In this document: one piece after another, positions 51,931 to 63,342 of the stretch
Numbering within the stretch: the first letter of the stretch is position 1
How the letters are laid out: every line of letters starts with the position of its first letter
From: Microbacterium sp. LWO14-1.2
GTDB lineage: Bacteria > Actinomycetota > Actinomycetes > Actinomycetales > Microbacteriaceae
DNA: 64,000 nucleotides
Reading direction: 5' to 3'
Assembly: GCF_038397715.1 (NCBI RefSeq)
Contig: NZ_CP151633.1
Span: forward strand, 1,178,001-1,242,000
Position numbers and translations under genes: made by a program
The notes under the pieces: generated by a model
Told to the model about the DNA's origin: nothing
What the model saw: the letters and a program-made list of their open reading frames with translations, nothing else
Databases searched by the model: none

Positions 51931-52119
51931 ATGGACATCGTCGTTCAGACCAGCGCATGCGTCGGAGCAGGCCAGTGCGCCCTGGTGGCGCCCGAGGTGT
52001 TCGATCAGGACGACGACGGCATCGTCCTCCTGCTCGACCCCTCGCCCGAGGGGGCGGATGCCGACGCTGCCACCCGCGCCGCGCGGCTCTGCCCGGCGCG
52101 CGCGATCGCCCTCGCCTGA
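51931..52119 (+). CDS. Ferredoxin, 3Fe-4S type
   Basis: A 62-aa ferredoxin with three cysteine ligands: CVGAGQC (the middle Cys of a 4Fe motif replaced by Gly, the mark of 3Fe-4S P450 ferredoxins) and CPARAI. It donates electrons to the P450 encoded two genes downstream. Confidence 0.93.
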   Translation: MDIVVQTSACVGAGQCALVAPEVFDQDDDGIVLLLDPSPEGADADAATRAARLCPARAIALA

Positions 52120-52121
52120 CC

Positions 52122-53330
52122 GTGGCCGCTCGCGACCGCGTCGTCGTCGTCGGCGCATCGATCAGCGGGCTCACCGCCGCGGAGACGCTGCGACTGGAAG
52201 GCTTCGAGGGCGCGATCGTCCTGCTCGGCGACGAGCAGCACCTCCCCTACACCCGGCCTCCGCTGTCGAAGCAGATCCTCGCGCGCGAGTGGGAACCGGA
52301 CGACGCGCGCATCCGCACGTCCGAGGAGCTCGCAGCCCACCGCATCGAGGTCCGCCTGGGGTGCGCCGCGACCGGACTCGACGTGGGAGCGCGCGTTCTC
52401 GAGACGACAGCCGGACCGCTCGCGTTCGACGAGCTGGTCATCGCGACAGGGACAGCACCTCGGCCTCACCCCGCACTGCCGGATGCTCTCACGCTGCGCA
52501 CCATGGACGACGCCCTCGCGCTCCGCGACCGGATGGACCGTGCGCGGAGCATCGCGGTCGTCGGATCGGGCATCCTGGGATCCGAGATCGCGAGCGTCGC
52601 ACGGAAGCACGATGCGGAGACGCTGCTCATCGGTCGCTCAGGCACCCTGAGCTTCGGCGGGGTCGGCGATCTGCTGACGACCGAGCTCGCGGCCCTGCAC
52701 GAGGAGCACGGGGTCGAACTGGCGCTGCGCGCCGGCATCCGCTCCGCCGAACGACACGGCCCGGCCACGCGCCTGCGATTCGACGACGGCGGCCACCGCG
52801 ACGTCGACCTCGTCGTCACGATGATCGGCGGAACGCCCCGCACCGACTGGCTGCGCGACTCGTCGCTCGACGTCGTCGACGGCGTCGCGTGCGACGCCGA
52901 CGGTGTCGCGGCTCCCGGCGTGTGGGCGGTCGGAGACGTCGCCGCCTGGGCCGATCCGGCGACGGGCCGTCGCGTGCGGATCGAGCATCAGAGCTTCGCG
53001 ATCGAGCAGGCCATCGCGGTCGGCACCCGGCTCGCGCACGGCGACGCGAGTCCGCGTCCTGTGCCGCTGTTCTGGTCCGAGGTGCACGGCACCCGCATCC
53101 ACGCCTACGGCTGGTTCGATCCCCGGCGGCCGCTCGCCGACGCCACCCCCGACGAGGAGACGAGAGGCCGCGTCTACGCGAGCCACGACAGCGACGGAGG
53201 GGTGCGCGGCATCGTCGGCTGGAATGCGACACCCCGCGCGTTCCGCACCGCCCGTGCCGCGGTCGTCGCCGCACCGCACGATTCGACCCCGCACACCTCT
53301 TTCCGGCACGCCTCGACCCAGACCGCTTGA
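52122..53330 (+). CDS. FAD-dependent ferredoxin reductase
   Basis: A 402-aa reductase of the putidaredoxin/rhodocoxin reductase type: FAD loop VVVGASISGLTAAETLRL, NAD loop VVGSGILGSEIASVA, and AVGDVAAWADPATG. GTG 52122 begins 2 bases after the ferredoxin stop. It passes electrons from NAD(P)H to the ferredoxin. Confidence 0.93.
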   Translation: MAARDRVVVVGASISGLTAAETLRLEGFEGAIVLLGDEQHLPYTRPPLSKQILAREWEPDDARIRTSEELAAHRIEVRLGCAATGLDVGARVLETTAGPLAFDELVIATGTAPRPHPALPDALTLRTMDDALALRDRMDRARSIAVVGSGILGSEIASVARKHDAETLLIGRSGTLSFGGVGDLLTTELAALHEEHGVELALRAGIRSAERHGPATRLRFDDGGHRDVDLVVTMIGGTPRTDWLRDSSLDVVDGVACDADGVAAPGVWAVGDVAAWADPATGRRVRIEHQSFAIEQAIAVGTRLAHGDASPRPVPLFWSEVHGTRIHAYGWFDPRRPLADATPDEETRGRVYASHDSDGGVRGIVGWNATPRAFRTARAAVVAAPHDSTPHTSFRHASTQTA

Positions 53331-53347
53331 GAACGAAGGAGACGATG

Positions 53348-54622
53348 ATGTCGATCCCCGCAGAATGCCCGTTCCACGCCCGCTCGCTCCCGGGTGACGG
53401 CACCCCGCTGAGCCCGTCGCCTCGACTGGCGGAGTGGCGCGAGGAGGGCGGATTCACGCCGCTCGACTTCCAGGACGGGCATCACGGTCTCGTCGCCACC
53501 CGCTACGACGAGGTGGTGGCGGTCCTGCAGGACCCCCGCTTCAGCATGCGCCCGAGCAGGATGCCGGTCGGCCCCGACGCCGACCTGCACGCGACAGCGC
53601 ACGGCGAGGTGGCGGAGGCCGAAGCCGTTCCGCTCGAACTTCCGGGCGACCTCGACGAGGCGGGCCAGGCGTCGGATGCTCTCAACCTGCTCAACCTCGA
53701 CGGCGAGGAGCACTCGAAGCTGCGGCGCGCGGTCATGCCCCGCTTCTCGGTGCGGCAGGCGCGAGGACGGGAGCCGTGGATCCAGGCGATGGTCGCCGAG
53801 CAGATCCAGCATCTGCGCGAGATCGGCCCCGAAGTCGACCTGTGGCGCGACTACGGCATGCACATCTCCGCGCGGACGCACTGCCATGTGATCGGCATCC
53901 CCGACCACCACTACCCCACGTTCGTCGCACTGTTCGTCGAGGCGTCGACCGCCCAGCAGAAATACGACTTCATCCGGATGCTGCTGGCCGAACGCGCCGA
54001 CTCCCCGGGCGACGACGTCATCACCGACCTCCTGAAAAATCCCGACCTCGACCGGATCGAGGTCGAAGGGCTGCTGCGCCTGCTCATGGGGGCGGGGCGC
54101 GATTCGGTCGCGTACCTCATCGCCACGGCATCCGTCGCCCTGCTCACGCATCCCGAGCAGCTCGCGGCGCTGCGCGACGACCCCGACCTGGTCCGGCCGG
54201 CCGTGGAGGAGTTCATGCGCGCGGGCGCCATGTTCATCACCCTCTTCGCCCGCACCGCGACCGAGGACGTCGAGATCGAAGGCACCACGATCCCCGCCGG
54301 CACCTCGGTGTCGGTCTCCCCGGTGGGCGCCAACCGCGATCCCCGCCACTGGGGCGACGCGAACCCCGACGACTTCGACGTCACCCGCGACGCCTTCGGA
54401 CACATCGGCTTCGGCTACGGCATCCACGGATGCATCGGCCAGCAGGTCGCGCGCGTCGAGATCCGCGAGGCGATCACCGCGCTGCTCAGGGAGTTCCCCG
54501 AGATCGCGCTCGTCCACGCCGACCAGACCACGCCGCAGCCGTTCGCGCACCCGGTGGCCGTCTACGAGGCGGGCGCCGTGATCGCCCGCCTCGACGGTGT
54601 CGTCGGCCACCGCGACGGCTAG
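53348..54622 (+). CDS. Cytochrome P450
   Basis: A 424-aa P450: haem loop FGYGIHGCIGQQ with the axial thiolate Cys362, ExxR in EEFMR, and the I-helix segment MGAGRDSVAYL where a Ser stands in place of the usual Thr of the acid-alcohol pair. Two adjacent ATGs (53345, 53348) follow GAAGGAG; the second has better spacing. It sits behind its own ferredoxin and reductase, so the three form a class I system. Substrate unknown. Confidence 0.95.
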   Translation: MSIPAECPFHARSLPGDGTPLSPSPRLAEWREEGGFTPLDFQDGHHGLVATRYDEVVAVLQDPRFSMRPSRMPVGPDADLHATAHGEVAEAEAVPLELPGDLDEAGQASDALNLLNLDGEEHSKLRRAVMPRFSVRQARGREPWIQAMVAEQIQHLREIGPEVDLWRDYGMHISARTHCHVIGIPDHHYPTFVALFVEASTAQQKYDFIRMLLAERADSPGDDVITDLLKNPDLDRIEVEGLLRLLMGAGRDSVAYLIATASVALLTHPEQLAALRDDPDLVRPAVEEFMRAGAMFITLFARTATEDVEIEGTTIPAGTSVSVSPVGANRDPRHWGDANPDDFDVTRDAFGHIGFGYGIHGCIGQQVARVEIREAITALLREFPEIALVHADQTTPQPFAHPVAVYEAGAVIARLDGVVGHRDG

Positions 54623-54631
54623 CATCGTCGC

Positions 54632-55498
54632 ATGACCACGGAGCGCCCCGTCGACGACCCGGTCGTCGTCGGGGCGAACTGGTACCGCTTCTCGTCGGGA
54701 GAGCACATCCTCAACCCGCATGTGATGAGCGTGTCGTTCGTGTGGATCGTCAGCGGCACCGGGGAGATCATCGCGAACGGACGCCCCTTCACGGTCGAGC
54801 AGCAGCACATCCTGCGGCTGCCGTGGCGGCACCGCGTCGAGTACCGCGCCAGTACCAGGACGCCCTTCCACATCGGCACCCTGCACATCGTCCCCCGGCA
54901 CGACCGGGGCGTCTCCGTGACCCCGCGGGTGGCCTTCCTCCCCGGCGACCCGCTGCTGGCGGATCCGACACGGCACGGCGATCCGTCGGAGTTCCACCCC
55001 GGTGCGACCTCGATGCGCAACGCCGCCGCCCGCCGCATCACCGAGTTCGGCACGATCGCGATAGAGCGACTCGGCGAGGGCGGGTTCGACGAGGAGTACT
55101 TCCGCTCGCTCGGTCGCCTGGTGCTCGCCGACAACGCCGCCTGGTCCGACAGCCACGCCCACGACACGACCCTGCCCGGCTCGCTCGAGCTCATGATGAC
55201 GTACATCCGGCACCACATCGCGGAGCCGCTGACCGTGGCCCGCGTCGCCGAAGCCGCCCGCTGCAGCGAGACCACCGCGCAGCGCCTCTTCTCCAAGCAC
55301 CTGGGCGAGCCCATGCAGGCGTGGATCAGGCAGCTGCGACTGCGCGAGGCAGCGAGCCTGTTGCGCACCACGGGCCTGCGGGTGAGCGAGGTCGCCGGAC
55401 TCGTCGGCTACGAGGATCCGCTGTACTTCTCCCGCGCCTTCCGCCGGGCTTTCGGCGTCGCGCCCAGCCGCTTCGCGGGCTCGACCCTGCGGCCCTGA
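54632..55498 (+). CDS. AraC-family regulator
   Basis: A 288-aa protein: N-terminal cupin-like effector domain (SVSFVWIVSGTGEIIANG) and a C-terminal AraC DNA-binding domain (VARVAEAARCSETTAQRLFS; VSEVAGLVGYEDPLYFSRAFR). 9 bases after the P450 and before the aldo/keto reductase, so it likely controls this cluster. Confidence 0.9.
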   Translation: MTTERPVDDPVVVGANWYRFSSGEHILNPHVMSVSFVWIVSGTGEIIANGRPFTVEQQHILRLPWRHRVEYRASTRTPFHIGTLHIVPRHDRGVSVTPRVAFLPGDPLLADPTRHGDPSEFHPGATSMRNAAARRITEFGTIAIERLGEGGFDEEYFRSLGRLVLADNAAWSDSHAHDTTLPGSLELMMTYIRHHIAEPLTVARVAEAARCSETTAQRLFSKHLGEPMQAWIRQLRLREAASLLRTTGLRVSEVAGLVGYEDPLYFSRAFRRAFGVAPSRFAGSTLRP

Positions 55499-55639
55499 CG
55501 CCTGCGTCGGTCGCCGCTGATCGTCCGGTCCATGTTTCGGCGCTCCGTGTGCTGGGCGCGCGCGGCGCCGATCCGTAGATTCGTGCGCGAGATCGCGCGG
55601 CTGCCGGCCGCGCCCGAGCGTGAGGGAGCGCACCTGCCC

Positions 55640-56620
55640 ATGACCGTTCATCGACGCCCGTTCGGACGCACCGGATGGGACATCAGCGAGGTGGCGTTCG
55701 GCGCCTGGCAGCTCGGCGGCCAGTGGGGTCCCGTCGACGACGAGGCCTCGATCCGCACCCTGCACGACGCGTTCGAGGCGGGTGTGAACTTCGTCGACAC
55801 CGCCGAGATGTACGGCTCGGGACACAGCGAACAGGTCGTCGGCGAGGCGCTGCGGCGATGGCGCGGCGAGCGCATCAGGGTCGCGACGAAGGTGCAGCCG
55901 CCGCAGTGGCCGCACCCGTCGGTCGACGACCCCGACATCGCGGCCGCCTATCGTCCCGAGTACCTACGCGATCAGGTGGAGCAGTCGCTGCGGCGTCTCG
56001 GCGTCGAGCGCATCGATCTGTACCAGCTGCACTGCTGGATGCCGAGCGGACTCCGCGACCGCACCTGGCTCGACACCCTGCACGCCCTGCGCGACGAGGG
56101 CAAGATCGACCGGATCGGGGTCTCGCTGCGCGACTATCGCCCCGATGAGGGGGTCGCCCTCGCGGAGGCCGGCCTCGTCGACTCCATCCAGGTCATCTAC
56201 AACATCTTCGAGCAGAGCCCCGAGCACGAGCTCTTCCCCGCCGCCGAGGCGTCCGGTACCGCGATCATCGCCCGCGTCGCCCTCGACTCGGGGTCGCTGA
56301 GCGGCGCGTGGACTCCCGAGACCTACGACGGCTGGGCCGACGGGTCGGTGCTGAAGACCATGTTCCGTGACGAACGGTTCGCCGAGACGCTCGAGCGCGT
56401 GGCGGCGGTGCGCGAGATCACCGGACCCTACTACGACGGTCTCGACGAGGCCGCGGTGCGCTTCGTGCTCGACAGCTCCGCGGTCAGCACGGCGATCGTG
56501 GGGATGACCAACTCCCGTCGTCTCGCGCGCAACCTGTCGTTCGCCGACGGGCGCGGTCTCGTCGACGGGCTGCACGACCAGCTGGCCGGATCCGAGTGGC
56601 GAAGGAACTACTACATATGA
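55640..56620 (+). CDS. Aldo/keto reductase
   Basis: A 326-aa AKR: GRTGWDISEVAFGAWQLGG start, catalytic Asp-Tyr (DTAEMYGSGHSEQ), Lys (VATKVQPP) and His (YQLHCW), and the NADPH-binding C-terminus (TAIVGMTNSRRL). Probably reduces or oxidises a carbonyl of the P450 substrate. Coupled to the creatininase-family gene by ATGA. Confidence 0.92.
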   Translation: MTVHRRPFGRTGWDISEVAFGAWQLGGQWGPVDDEASIRTLHDAFEAGVNFVDTAEMYGSGHSEQVVGEALRRWRGERIRVATKVQPPQWPHPSVDDPDIAAAYRPEYLRDQVEQSLRRLGVERIDLYQLHCWMPSGLRDRTWLDTLHALRDEGKIDRIGVSLRDYRPDEGVALAEAGLVDSIQVIYNIFEQSPEHELFPAAEASGTAIIARVALDSGSLSGAWTPETYDGWADGSVLKTMFRDERFAETLERVAAVREITGPYYDGLDEAAVRFVLDSSAVSTAIVGMTNSRRLARNLSFADGRGLVDGLHDQLAGSEWRRNYYI

Positions 56621-57336
56621 GCAGCATCGACACCGCCGCCGTCGAGCGGCTCAGCCCCGCGCAGATCGCGGAGCGCCTCGCGACGGCATCCGTCGCCTAT
56701 CTCCCCCTCGGCTCGCTGGAGTTCCACGGCCCGCATCTGCCGATCGGGCTCGACGCCCTCACGGCGCACGGCATCTGCCTCGAAGCCGCCCGCCTGGGCG
56801 GAGGGATCGTGCTGCCCCCGTACTACCAGGCGGTCGGCGGCGAGCATTCCCGCTACCCGTGGACGATCATGAGCGATGCGCCGGACGCGATCGAGACGCT
56901 GCTCGGTGAGACGCTCGCGAGACTCGACCAGCTCGGCGTGCGGCGGACCGTGCTGCTCAGCGGGCACTTCGCCGACGAGCAGCGCGACCTCGTGACCCGC
57001 GTCGCCGACAGATGGAACGACACGGATGCCGCGATGCGCGCCGTCGCGCGCACGCTCGGGCAGGCGCCGGAGCCCCCCGTCGCGCCCGACCATGCCGGGC
57101 GCTTCGAGTCGCTGGTGCTGCACGCGCTGTCTCCGGAGCTCGTCGACGTCGCCGCGCTCCCCGACCCCGACCGCTTCCCGGCACCCGAGGGAGAGGACCC
57201 GTACGGGCAGGACAGGCACCGCGCCGACCACCCGCTGCACGGCGTGTTCGGCGCCGATCCGCGCCGCCTCGACACCGAGAACGCAGCCGCGCTGCTCTCT
57301 CACCTCGCACGCTGGACCGCCACACTCGCCCAGTGA
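56617..57336 (+). CDS. Creatininase-family metal-dependent amidohydrolase
   Basis: A 239-aa protein: LPLGSLEFHGPHLPIGLDA gives the metal ligands (Glu, His, Asp) of the creatininase fold; the later SGHFADEQRD replaces the common NGHGGN motif. ATG 56617 overlaps the AKR stop. It would hydrolyse a cyclic amide or formamide in the same pathway; substrate unknown. Confidence 0.88.
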   Translation: MSSIDTAAVERLSPAQIAERLATASVAYLPLGSLEFHGPHLPIGLDALTAHGICLEAARLGGGIVLPPYYQAVGGEHSRYPWTIMSDAPDAIETLLGETLARLDQLGVRRTVLLSGHFADEQRDLVTRVADRWNDTDAAMRAVARTLGQAPEPPVAPDHAGRFESLVLHALSPELVDVAALPDPDRFPAPEGEDPYGQDRHRADHPLHGVFGADPRRLDTENAAALLSHLARWTATLAQ

Positions 57337-57369
57337 TCACAGAGCGACGGCATCCCGCCTCGCTGCGAA

Positions 57370-57401
57370 GAGCGCCCCGGTCGGATCCGACCGGGGCGCT
57401 C
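57370..57401. terminator. Bidirectional terminator, perfect palindrome
   Basis: A 32-base perfect palindrome centred on GGATCC between the convergent stops of the creatininase-family gene (57336) and rhaS (57422). Confidence 0.85.
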
Positions 57402-57421
57402 GTCGTCTGCAGCGGAACGAC

Positions 57422-58465
57422 TCAGAAGTCGAACTCGCCGATGTTGTCCTTGTCGAACACGAACGGGTCGCCCAGCAGCACGGTGGCGTCCTCGCCGACC
57501 GTGAACTCGCCGAGCTTGCCCGCCTCGAACGTGTCGCCCTCCTTGCCGGTGATGTCGCCCGAGATGAGCGCGGCCGAGGCGTAGGCGGCCAGGTAGCCGA
57601 GGTCCTCCGGGTTCCACAGTGCGAACGCCGTGACCGTGCCGTCCTCGACGTACTCGCGCATCTGGTTCGGGGTGCCGAGACCGGTCAGCGCGACCTTGCC
57701 CTTGTAGTCCGAGGTCGAGAGGTAACGGGCCGCGGCCGAGATGCCGATCGTCGTGGGCGAGATGATGCCCTTGAGGTTCGGGTGGCTCTGCAGCAGCGCC
57801 GCGGTCTTGTCGAACGAGACCTGCTCGTCGTCGTCACCGTAGACGACGTCGACCAGCTGGATGTTCGGGTGCTCCGACGCCAGCAGCTCCTTCATGATGT
57901 CGATCCAGGCGTTCTGGTTGGTCGCGTTGGCGGTCGCCGACACGATCGCGATCTCGCCGGCGTCGCCGATCTGCTCGGCGATGAGGTCGACCTGCGCCTT
58001 CGCGATGCCCTCGGCGGTCGCCTGGTTCACGAACAGGTCGCGGCACTCGGGATTCGTGTCGGAGTCGAACGTGACGACCTTCACCCCGGCGTCGCGGGCC
58101 TCGTCGAGCGCGTCGCAGATGGCCTTCGGGTCGTTCGCCGAGACGACGAGCGCACCGACGCCCTGCTGCGTGGCGGTGTTGATGTAGCTGACCTGCGCGT
58201 CGGGAGTGGACTCGGCGGGGCCGACCTCCGCGAACGTGCCGCCGAGCTCGTCGACGGCAGCCTTGCCGCCCTTGCTCGACGTGTCGAAGTACGGGTTGCC
58301 GAGGCTCTTGGGCAGGAACGTGATCGCGAGGTTGTCGCTGCCACCGCCCTCGCCGCCGGTCGATCCCCCGCCGGAGCCACCCGTGTCGGCACAGCCCGCG
58401 AGGGCGAGCGTCGCGACGACGACGGCTGCAGCCACTGCGGCCACACGCTTGCGTGCAAACTTCAT
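57422..58465 (-). CDS. rhaS: Rhamnose ABC transporter, substrate-binding lipoprotein
   Basis: A 347-aa lipoprotein: lipobox LALAGC near residue 25, then a Gly/Ser-rich tether and a periplasmic-binding fold (FLPKSLGNPYFD, TFDSDTNPECRD, ALTGLGTPNQMREYV) that I recognise as the RhaS type. Last gene of the operon; 58-base gap after the permease. Rhamnose specificity is supported by the mutarotase at 63343. Confidence 0.88.
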   Translation of the reverse strand: MKFARKRVAAVAAAVVVATLALAGCADTGGSGGGSTGGEGGGSDNLAITFLPKSLGNPYFDTSSKGGKAAVDELGGTFAEVGPAESTPDAQVSYINTATQQGVGALVVSANDPKAICDALDEARDAGVKVVTFDSDTNPECRDLFVNQATAEGIAKAQVDLIAEQIGDAGEIAIVSATANATNQNAWIDIMKELLASEHPNIQLVDVVYGDDDEQVSFDKTAALLQSHPNLKGIISPTTIGISAAARYLSTSDYKGKVALTGLGTPNQMREYVEDGTVTAFALWNPEDLGYLAAYASAALISGDITGKEGDTFEAGKLGEFTVGEDATVLLGDPFVFDKDNIGEFDF

Positions 58466-58523
58466 TGTTCTTCCTTTCGTGCGGACGACCGAGACGGGTG
58501 CCGTCGGCCGGAGGCGCAGTTCG

Positions 58524-59576
58524 TCATGAGGCTGGAGACGCTGCGACGCGAGGGGGACGGCCGGGTCGCCGTCGGGCTTTCTGGAGCCAGGTGAGGATGC
58601 TGGCGCCGACGACCGACAGCACCAGCAGCGCGCCCGTGATGACGTTGATGACGTCGGACGTGACGTTGGCCAGGCGCAGCGCGCTGGAGAGGACGCCGAT
58701 GAGCAGCACGGCCGCCACGACGCCGTAGATCTGACCGCGACCGCCGAACACCGAGACCCCGCCGAGCACGACCGCGGCGATGACCTGCAGCTCGAGTCCG
58801 GTCGCGTTGTCTCCGCGGGCGCTGCCGAAGCGGAGCGTGAAGTAGATGCCCGCGAACGCCGACACGAGACCGGAGAGCACGAACAGCAGGAACTTGGTGC
58901 GCTCGACGTGGATGCCGGAGAATCGCGCCGCATCCTTCGAGAGACCGATCGCGTAGATGCCGCGGCCGAACGGCGTGAAGTGCAGGATCACGACGAACAC
59001 GACGAGCAGCACGAGGAACGGCACCATGATGTACGGGATCGTCGTTCCGGCGATCTTGGCCTTCGCGAGCGCGGTCCACATCTCGGGGAAGTCGGTGACG
59101 GCCGTGGTGCCGAGCACCCCGACCGCGAGGCCGCGGAACAGCGCGAGGGTTCCGATCGTCACGGCGAGTGACGGCAGTCCGACGGTCGTCACGAGGAAGC
59201 CGTTGAACGCTCCTCCGACGACGCCGACGAGCAGCGCGAGCAGCGCGGCGACTTCGAAGGGGATGCCCGCCTGCACGCTCGCACCGGTGACGACGCTCGC
59301 GAGACCCACCATGCTGCCGACGGACAGGTCGATCTCGCCGGTGATCATGACGAGCGTCATCGGCAGCGCGATCAGCAGGATCGGAGCGACGTCGAGCAGC
59401 AGGTAGTTGAGCGTGATCGGCTGCCCGAAGCCGCGGACCGTGGCGATCGCGTAGGCGGTGACGATCACGAGGAGGGCCACGATGGCCATCTCGCGACTGA
59501 CGACGATCCGTCGCCACAGCGGCTTCTCGAAGTCGCGCGAGACGCGGTTGGTCGAGGTGGTGGTCGCGGTGGTCAT
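58524..59576 (-). CDS. rhaQ: Rhamnose ABC transporter permease
   Basis: A 350-aa membrane protein of the ribose/xylose permease family with a MITGEIDLSVGSMVGLASV signature and about ten hydrophobic segments. ATG 59576 overlaps the previous permease stop (ATGA). Forms the channel with the other permease; order suggests RhaQ, but P and Q could be swapped. Confidence 0.85.
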   Translation of the reverse strand: MTTATTTSTNRVSRDFEKPLWRRIVVSREMAIVALLVIVTAYAIATVRGFGQPITLNYLLLDVAPILLIALPMTLVMITGEIDLSVGSMVGLASVVTGASVQAGIPFEVAALLALLVGVVGGAFNGFLVTTVGLPSLAVTIGTLALFRGLAVGVLGTTAVTDFPEMWTALAKAKIAGTTIPYIMVPFLVLLVVFVVILHFTPFGRGIYAIGLSKDAARFSGIHVERTKFLLFVLSGLVSAFAGIYFTLRFGSARGDNATGLELQVIAAVVLGGVSVFGGRGQIYGVVAAVLLIGVLSSALRLANVTSDVINVITGALLVLSVVGASILTWLQKARRRPGRPPRVAASPAS

Positions 59577-60600
59577 GCCTGGTCCCTCGCTTCGATGAGC
59601 CGCCGCTTCTGCCTGACCGCGAGCCAGCGGTCCAGCACGATCGCGCCGATGATGAGCACGCCGACGACGGCGCGCTGCCAGAAGTCGGGGATGCCGAGGA
59701 TCGGCAGCGCCCGGTTGATGGTCATGAGGAGCATGGCGCCGATGGCCGCGCCCCAGAGGGTGCCGACGCCGCCGGTGATGGCCACGCCGCCGATGACGGC
59801 CGCGCCGACGGCATCCAGCTCCCACCCGGCTCCCGCCTGGGAGCTGACGGTTCCGTACCGGGCGACGTAGAAGACGCCGGCGAGTCCTGCGAGCGCGCCG
59901 GAGAGGATGAAGGCCGACAGCACCCGGCGTGTCACCCGCAGGCCGTACAGCTCGGCGGCCGACGGGTCGGAGCCGATCGCGTAGTACTCGCGTCCGCCGC
60001 GGGTGTTGCGCATGTACCAGGCGATGACGACGAGCAGCACGAGCGCGACGATCGCGAGGAGCGGGATGGTGAGGAACTGCCCTGTGCCGATCGCGAGGAA
60101 CTCGCGGGGGATGTCGGAGGCATTGACCCGCGTGGAGCCCGCCCACATCACGTTGATGCCGCGGTACGCGTAGAGGGTGCCGAGCGTGATGACCATGGCG
60201 GGCACCCGGGCGTAGGCGACGAGCACGCCGTTCACGAGACCCAGCAGTGCCCCGAAGCCCACGGCGAGCAGCACCACCACCGGGATCGGGAGGGCGGGGA
60301 CGTCGATGAAGAGGCGTCCGGTCAGGTAGGCGGTGAGTCCCATCACGGAGCCGACCGAGAGGTCGACGTTGCGGGTGATGATGACGATCGCCTGCCCGAT
60401 CGCGACGAGCGCGAGGATCGACGGCGTGAGCAGCAGGTCGCGCCATCCGTCGGCCGAGAAGAGGAAGCTCGGGTTCTTCGCGGTGGCTGCCGTCACGACG
60501 AGCGCGAGGGCGATGAGGATGCCGAACTCGCGCGCCTTCCCGAGCGTGCCGATGCGCTTCGTGAGCCCGGAGACGGGGATGCGGGTGGTCGATGTGAAGG

Positions 60601-60604
<4 letters not shown>
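59573..60604 (-). CDS. rhaP: Rhamnose ABC transporter permease
   Basis: A 343-aa permease of the same family (IITRNVDLSVGSVMGLTAYL). GTG 60604 overlaps the ATPase stop as GTGA. Companion of the permease at 58524. Confidence 0.85.
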
Positions 60605-62133
<1,529 letters not shown>

Positions 62134-62166
62134 AGGTTCCTCCTCGTTGAGGTCGGGTATACAATC

Positions 62167-62178
62167 TGAATCGATTCA
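62167..62178. promoter_or_regulatory. LacI-type operator between rhaT and its regulator
   Basis: TGAATCGATTCA, a perfect 12-bp palindrome with central CG, typical of LacI/GalR sites; a further half-site TCGATTCAT follows at 62182. It lies between divergent rhaT and lacI-type genes and probably controls both. Confidence 0.75.
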
Positions 62179-62299
62179 TGTTCGATTCATGGCTACTGTA
62201 GGCATCGAACACAATCGGGTCAAGTCACGGATTCGACACGACGGACGAGGGTCCACGAGAGGGTGCTGCGAGGACGCAGCGGCGAGGAATGACGAGCAC

Positions 62300-63310
62300 A
62301 TGCCGGTGAGCATCAAAGACGTGGCGGACGCCGCCGGCGTCTCCGTCGGCACCGTCTCGAATGTGCTCAACCGACCGGAGACGGTGTCAGCGGAGTCGGC
62401 CCAGCGCGTGCAACGGGCCATCGACGAACTCGGCTACGTGCGCAACGAGGCCGCCAGGAAGCTGCGCGTCGGAGTGTCGAACACGGTCGGATTCGTCGTG
62501 CTCAACGGGCAGAACCCGTTCTTCAACGACGTCGTGCGCGGCGCGGAGGACGAAGCCTCGCGCCACGGCATCGCCATCCTCTACGGCAACACCGACGAGG
62601 ACACCGCGCGGGAGCGGCAGTATCTCGACCTGTTCGCCGAGCAGCAGGTGCGCGGAGTGCTGATCTCTCCCTACGGCGACATCCATCCTCGCCTCGAGCA
62701 CCTGCGAGCCCGCGGCATCCGCGCGGTTCTCGTCGACCGGTTCGGCGGCGCGAGCCGGTTCAGCTCGGTGTCGGTCGACTCGGTCGCCGGCGGACGCCTG
62801 GCCGTCGAGCATCTGATCGAGACCGGCCGCCGGCGCATCGCCTTCGTCGGCGGCCCGATGGACATGCGGCAGGTCACGGACCGCATCGCGGGAGCGCGCG
62901 TGGCGATCGACAACGCCGCAGCCGGGATCGACTTCGAGGTGCTCTCGACGTCGGCCATGACGGTCGACGAGGGAGCGGCAGCAGGACTGCGGCTGCTCGA
63001 GAGACCGCGCCGCGACTGGCCGGACGCGCTCTTCGCGGCGAACGACCTGGTCGCGCTCGGCCTGCTGCAGTCGCTCACGGTGGACGGGCGGATGCTGGTG
63101 CCCGACGAGATCGCGCTGATCGGGTTCGACGACATCTCCTTCGCCTCCGCCGCCGCGGTGCCCATCTCATCGATCCGTCAGCCGAGCGCGATGATCGGCC
63201 GCACGGCTCTGCGCGTCCTGCTCGAAGAGAGCGACGACCCCGAGCTCATCCCCCGTCAGACCGTCTTCCAGCCGGAGCTCGTGGTGCGACGGTCGACCGC
63301 CACAGCCTGA
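62300..63310 (+). CDS. LacI-family transcriptional regulator of the rhamnose operon
   Basis: A 336-aa regulator: VSIKDVADAAGVSVGTVSNV helix-turn-helix and hinge, then a sugar-binding domain (FVVLNGQNPFFNDVVRG; LIGFDDISFASAAAVP). ATG 62300 (MPVSIKD) chosen over longer frames. Divergent from rhaT with the operator between; followed by rhaM. Confidence 0.93.
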   Translation: MPVSIKDVADAAGVSVGTVSNVLNRPETVSAESAQRVQRAIDELGYVRNEAARKLRVGVSNTVGFVVLNGQNPFFNDVVRGAEDEASRHGIAILYGNTDEDTARERQYLDLFAEQQVRGVLISPYGDIHPRLEHLRARGIRAVLVDRFGGASRFSSVSVDSVAGGRLAVEHLIETGRRRIAFVGGPMDMRQVTDRIAGARVAIDNAAAGIDFEVLSTSAMTVDEGAAAGLRLLERPRRDWPDALFAANDLVALGLLQSLTVDGRMLVPDEIALIGFDDISFASAAAVPISSIRQPSAMIGRTALRVLLEESDDPELIPRQTVFQPELVVRRSTATA

Positions 63311-63342
63311 GACCCCATCCGATCCGACCTCCGAGGAGCGAC

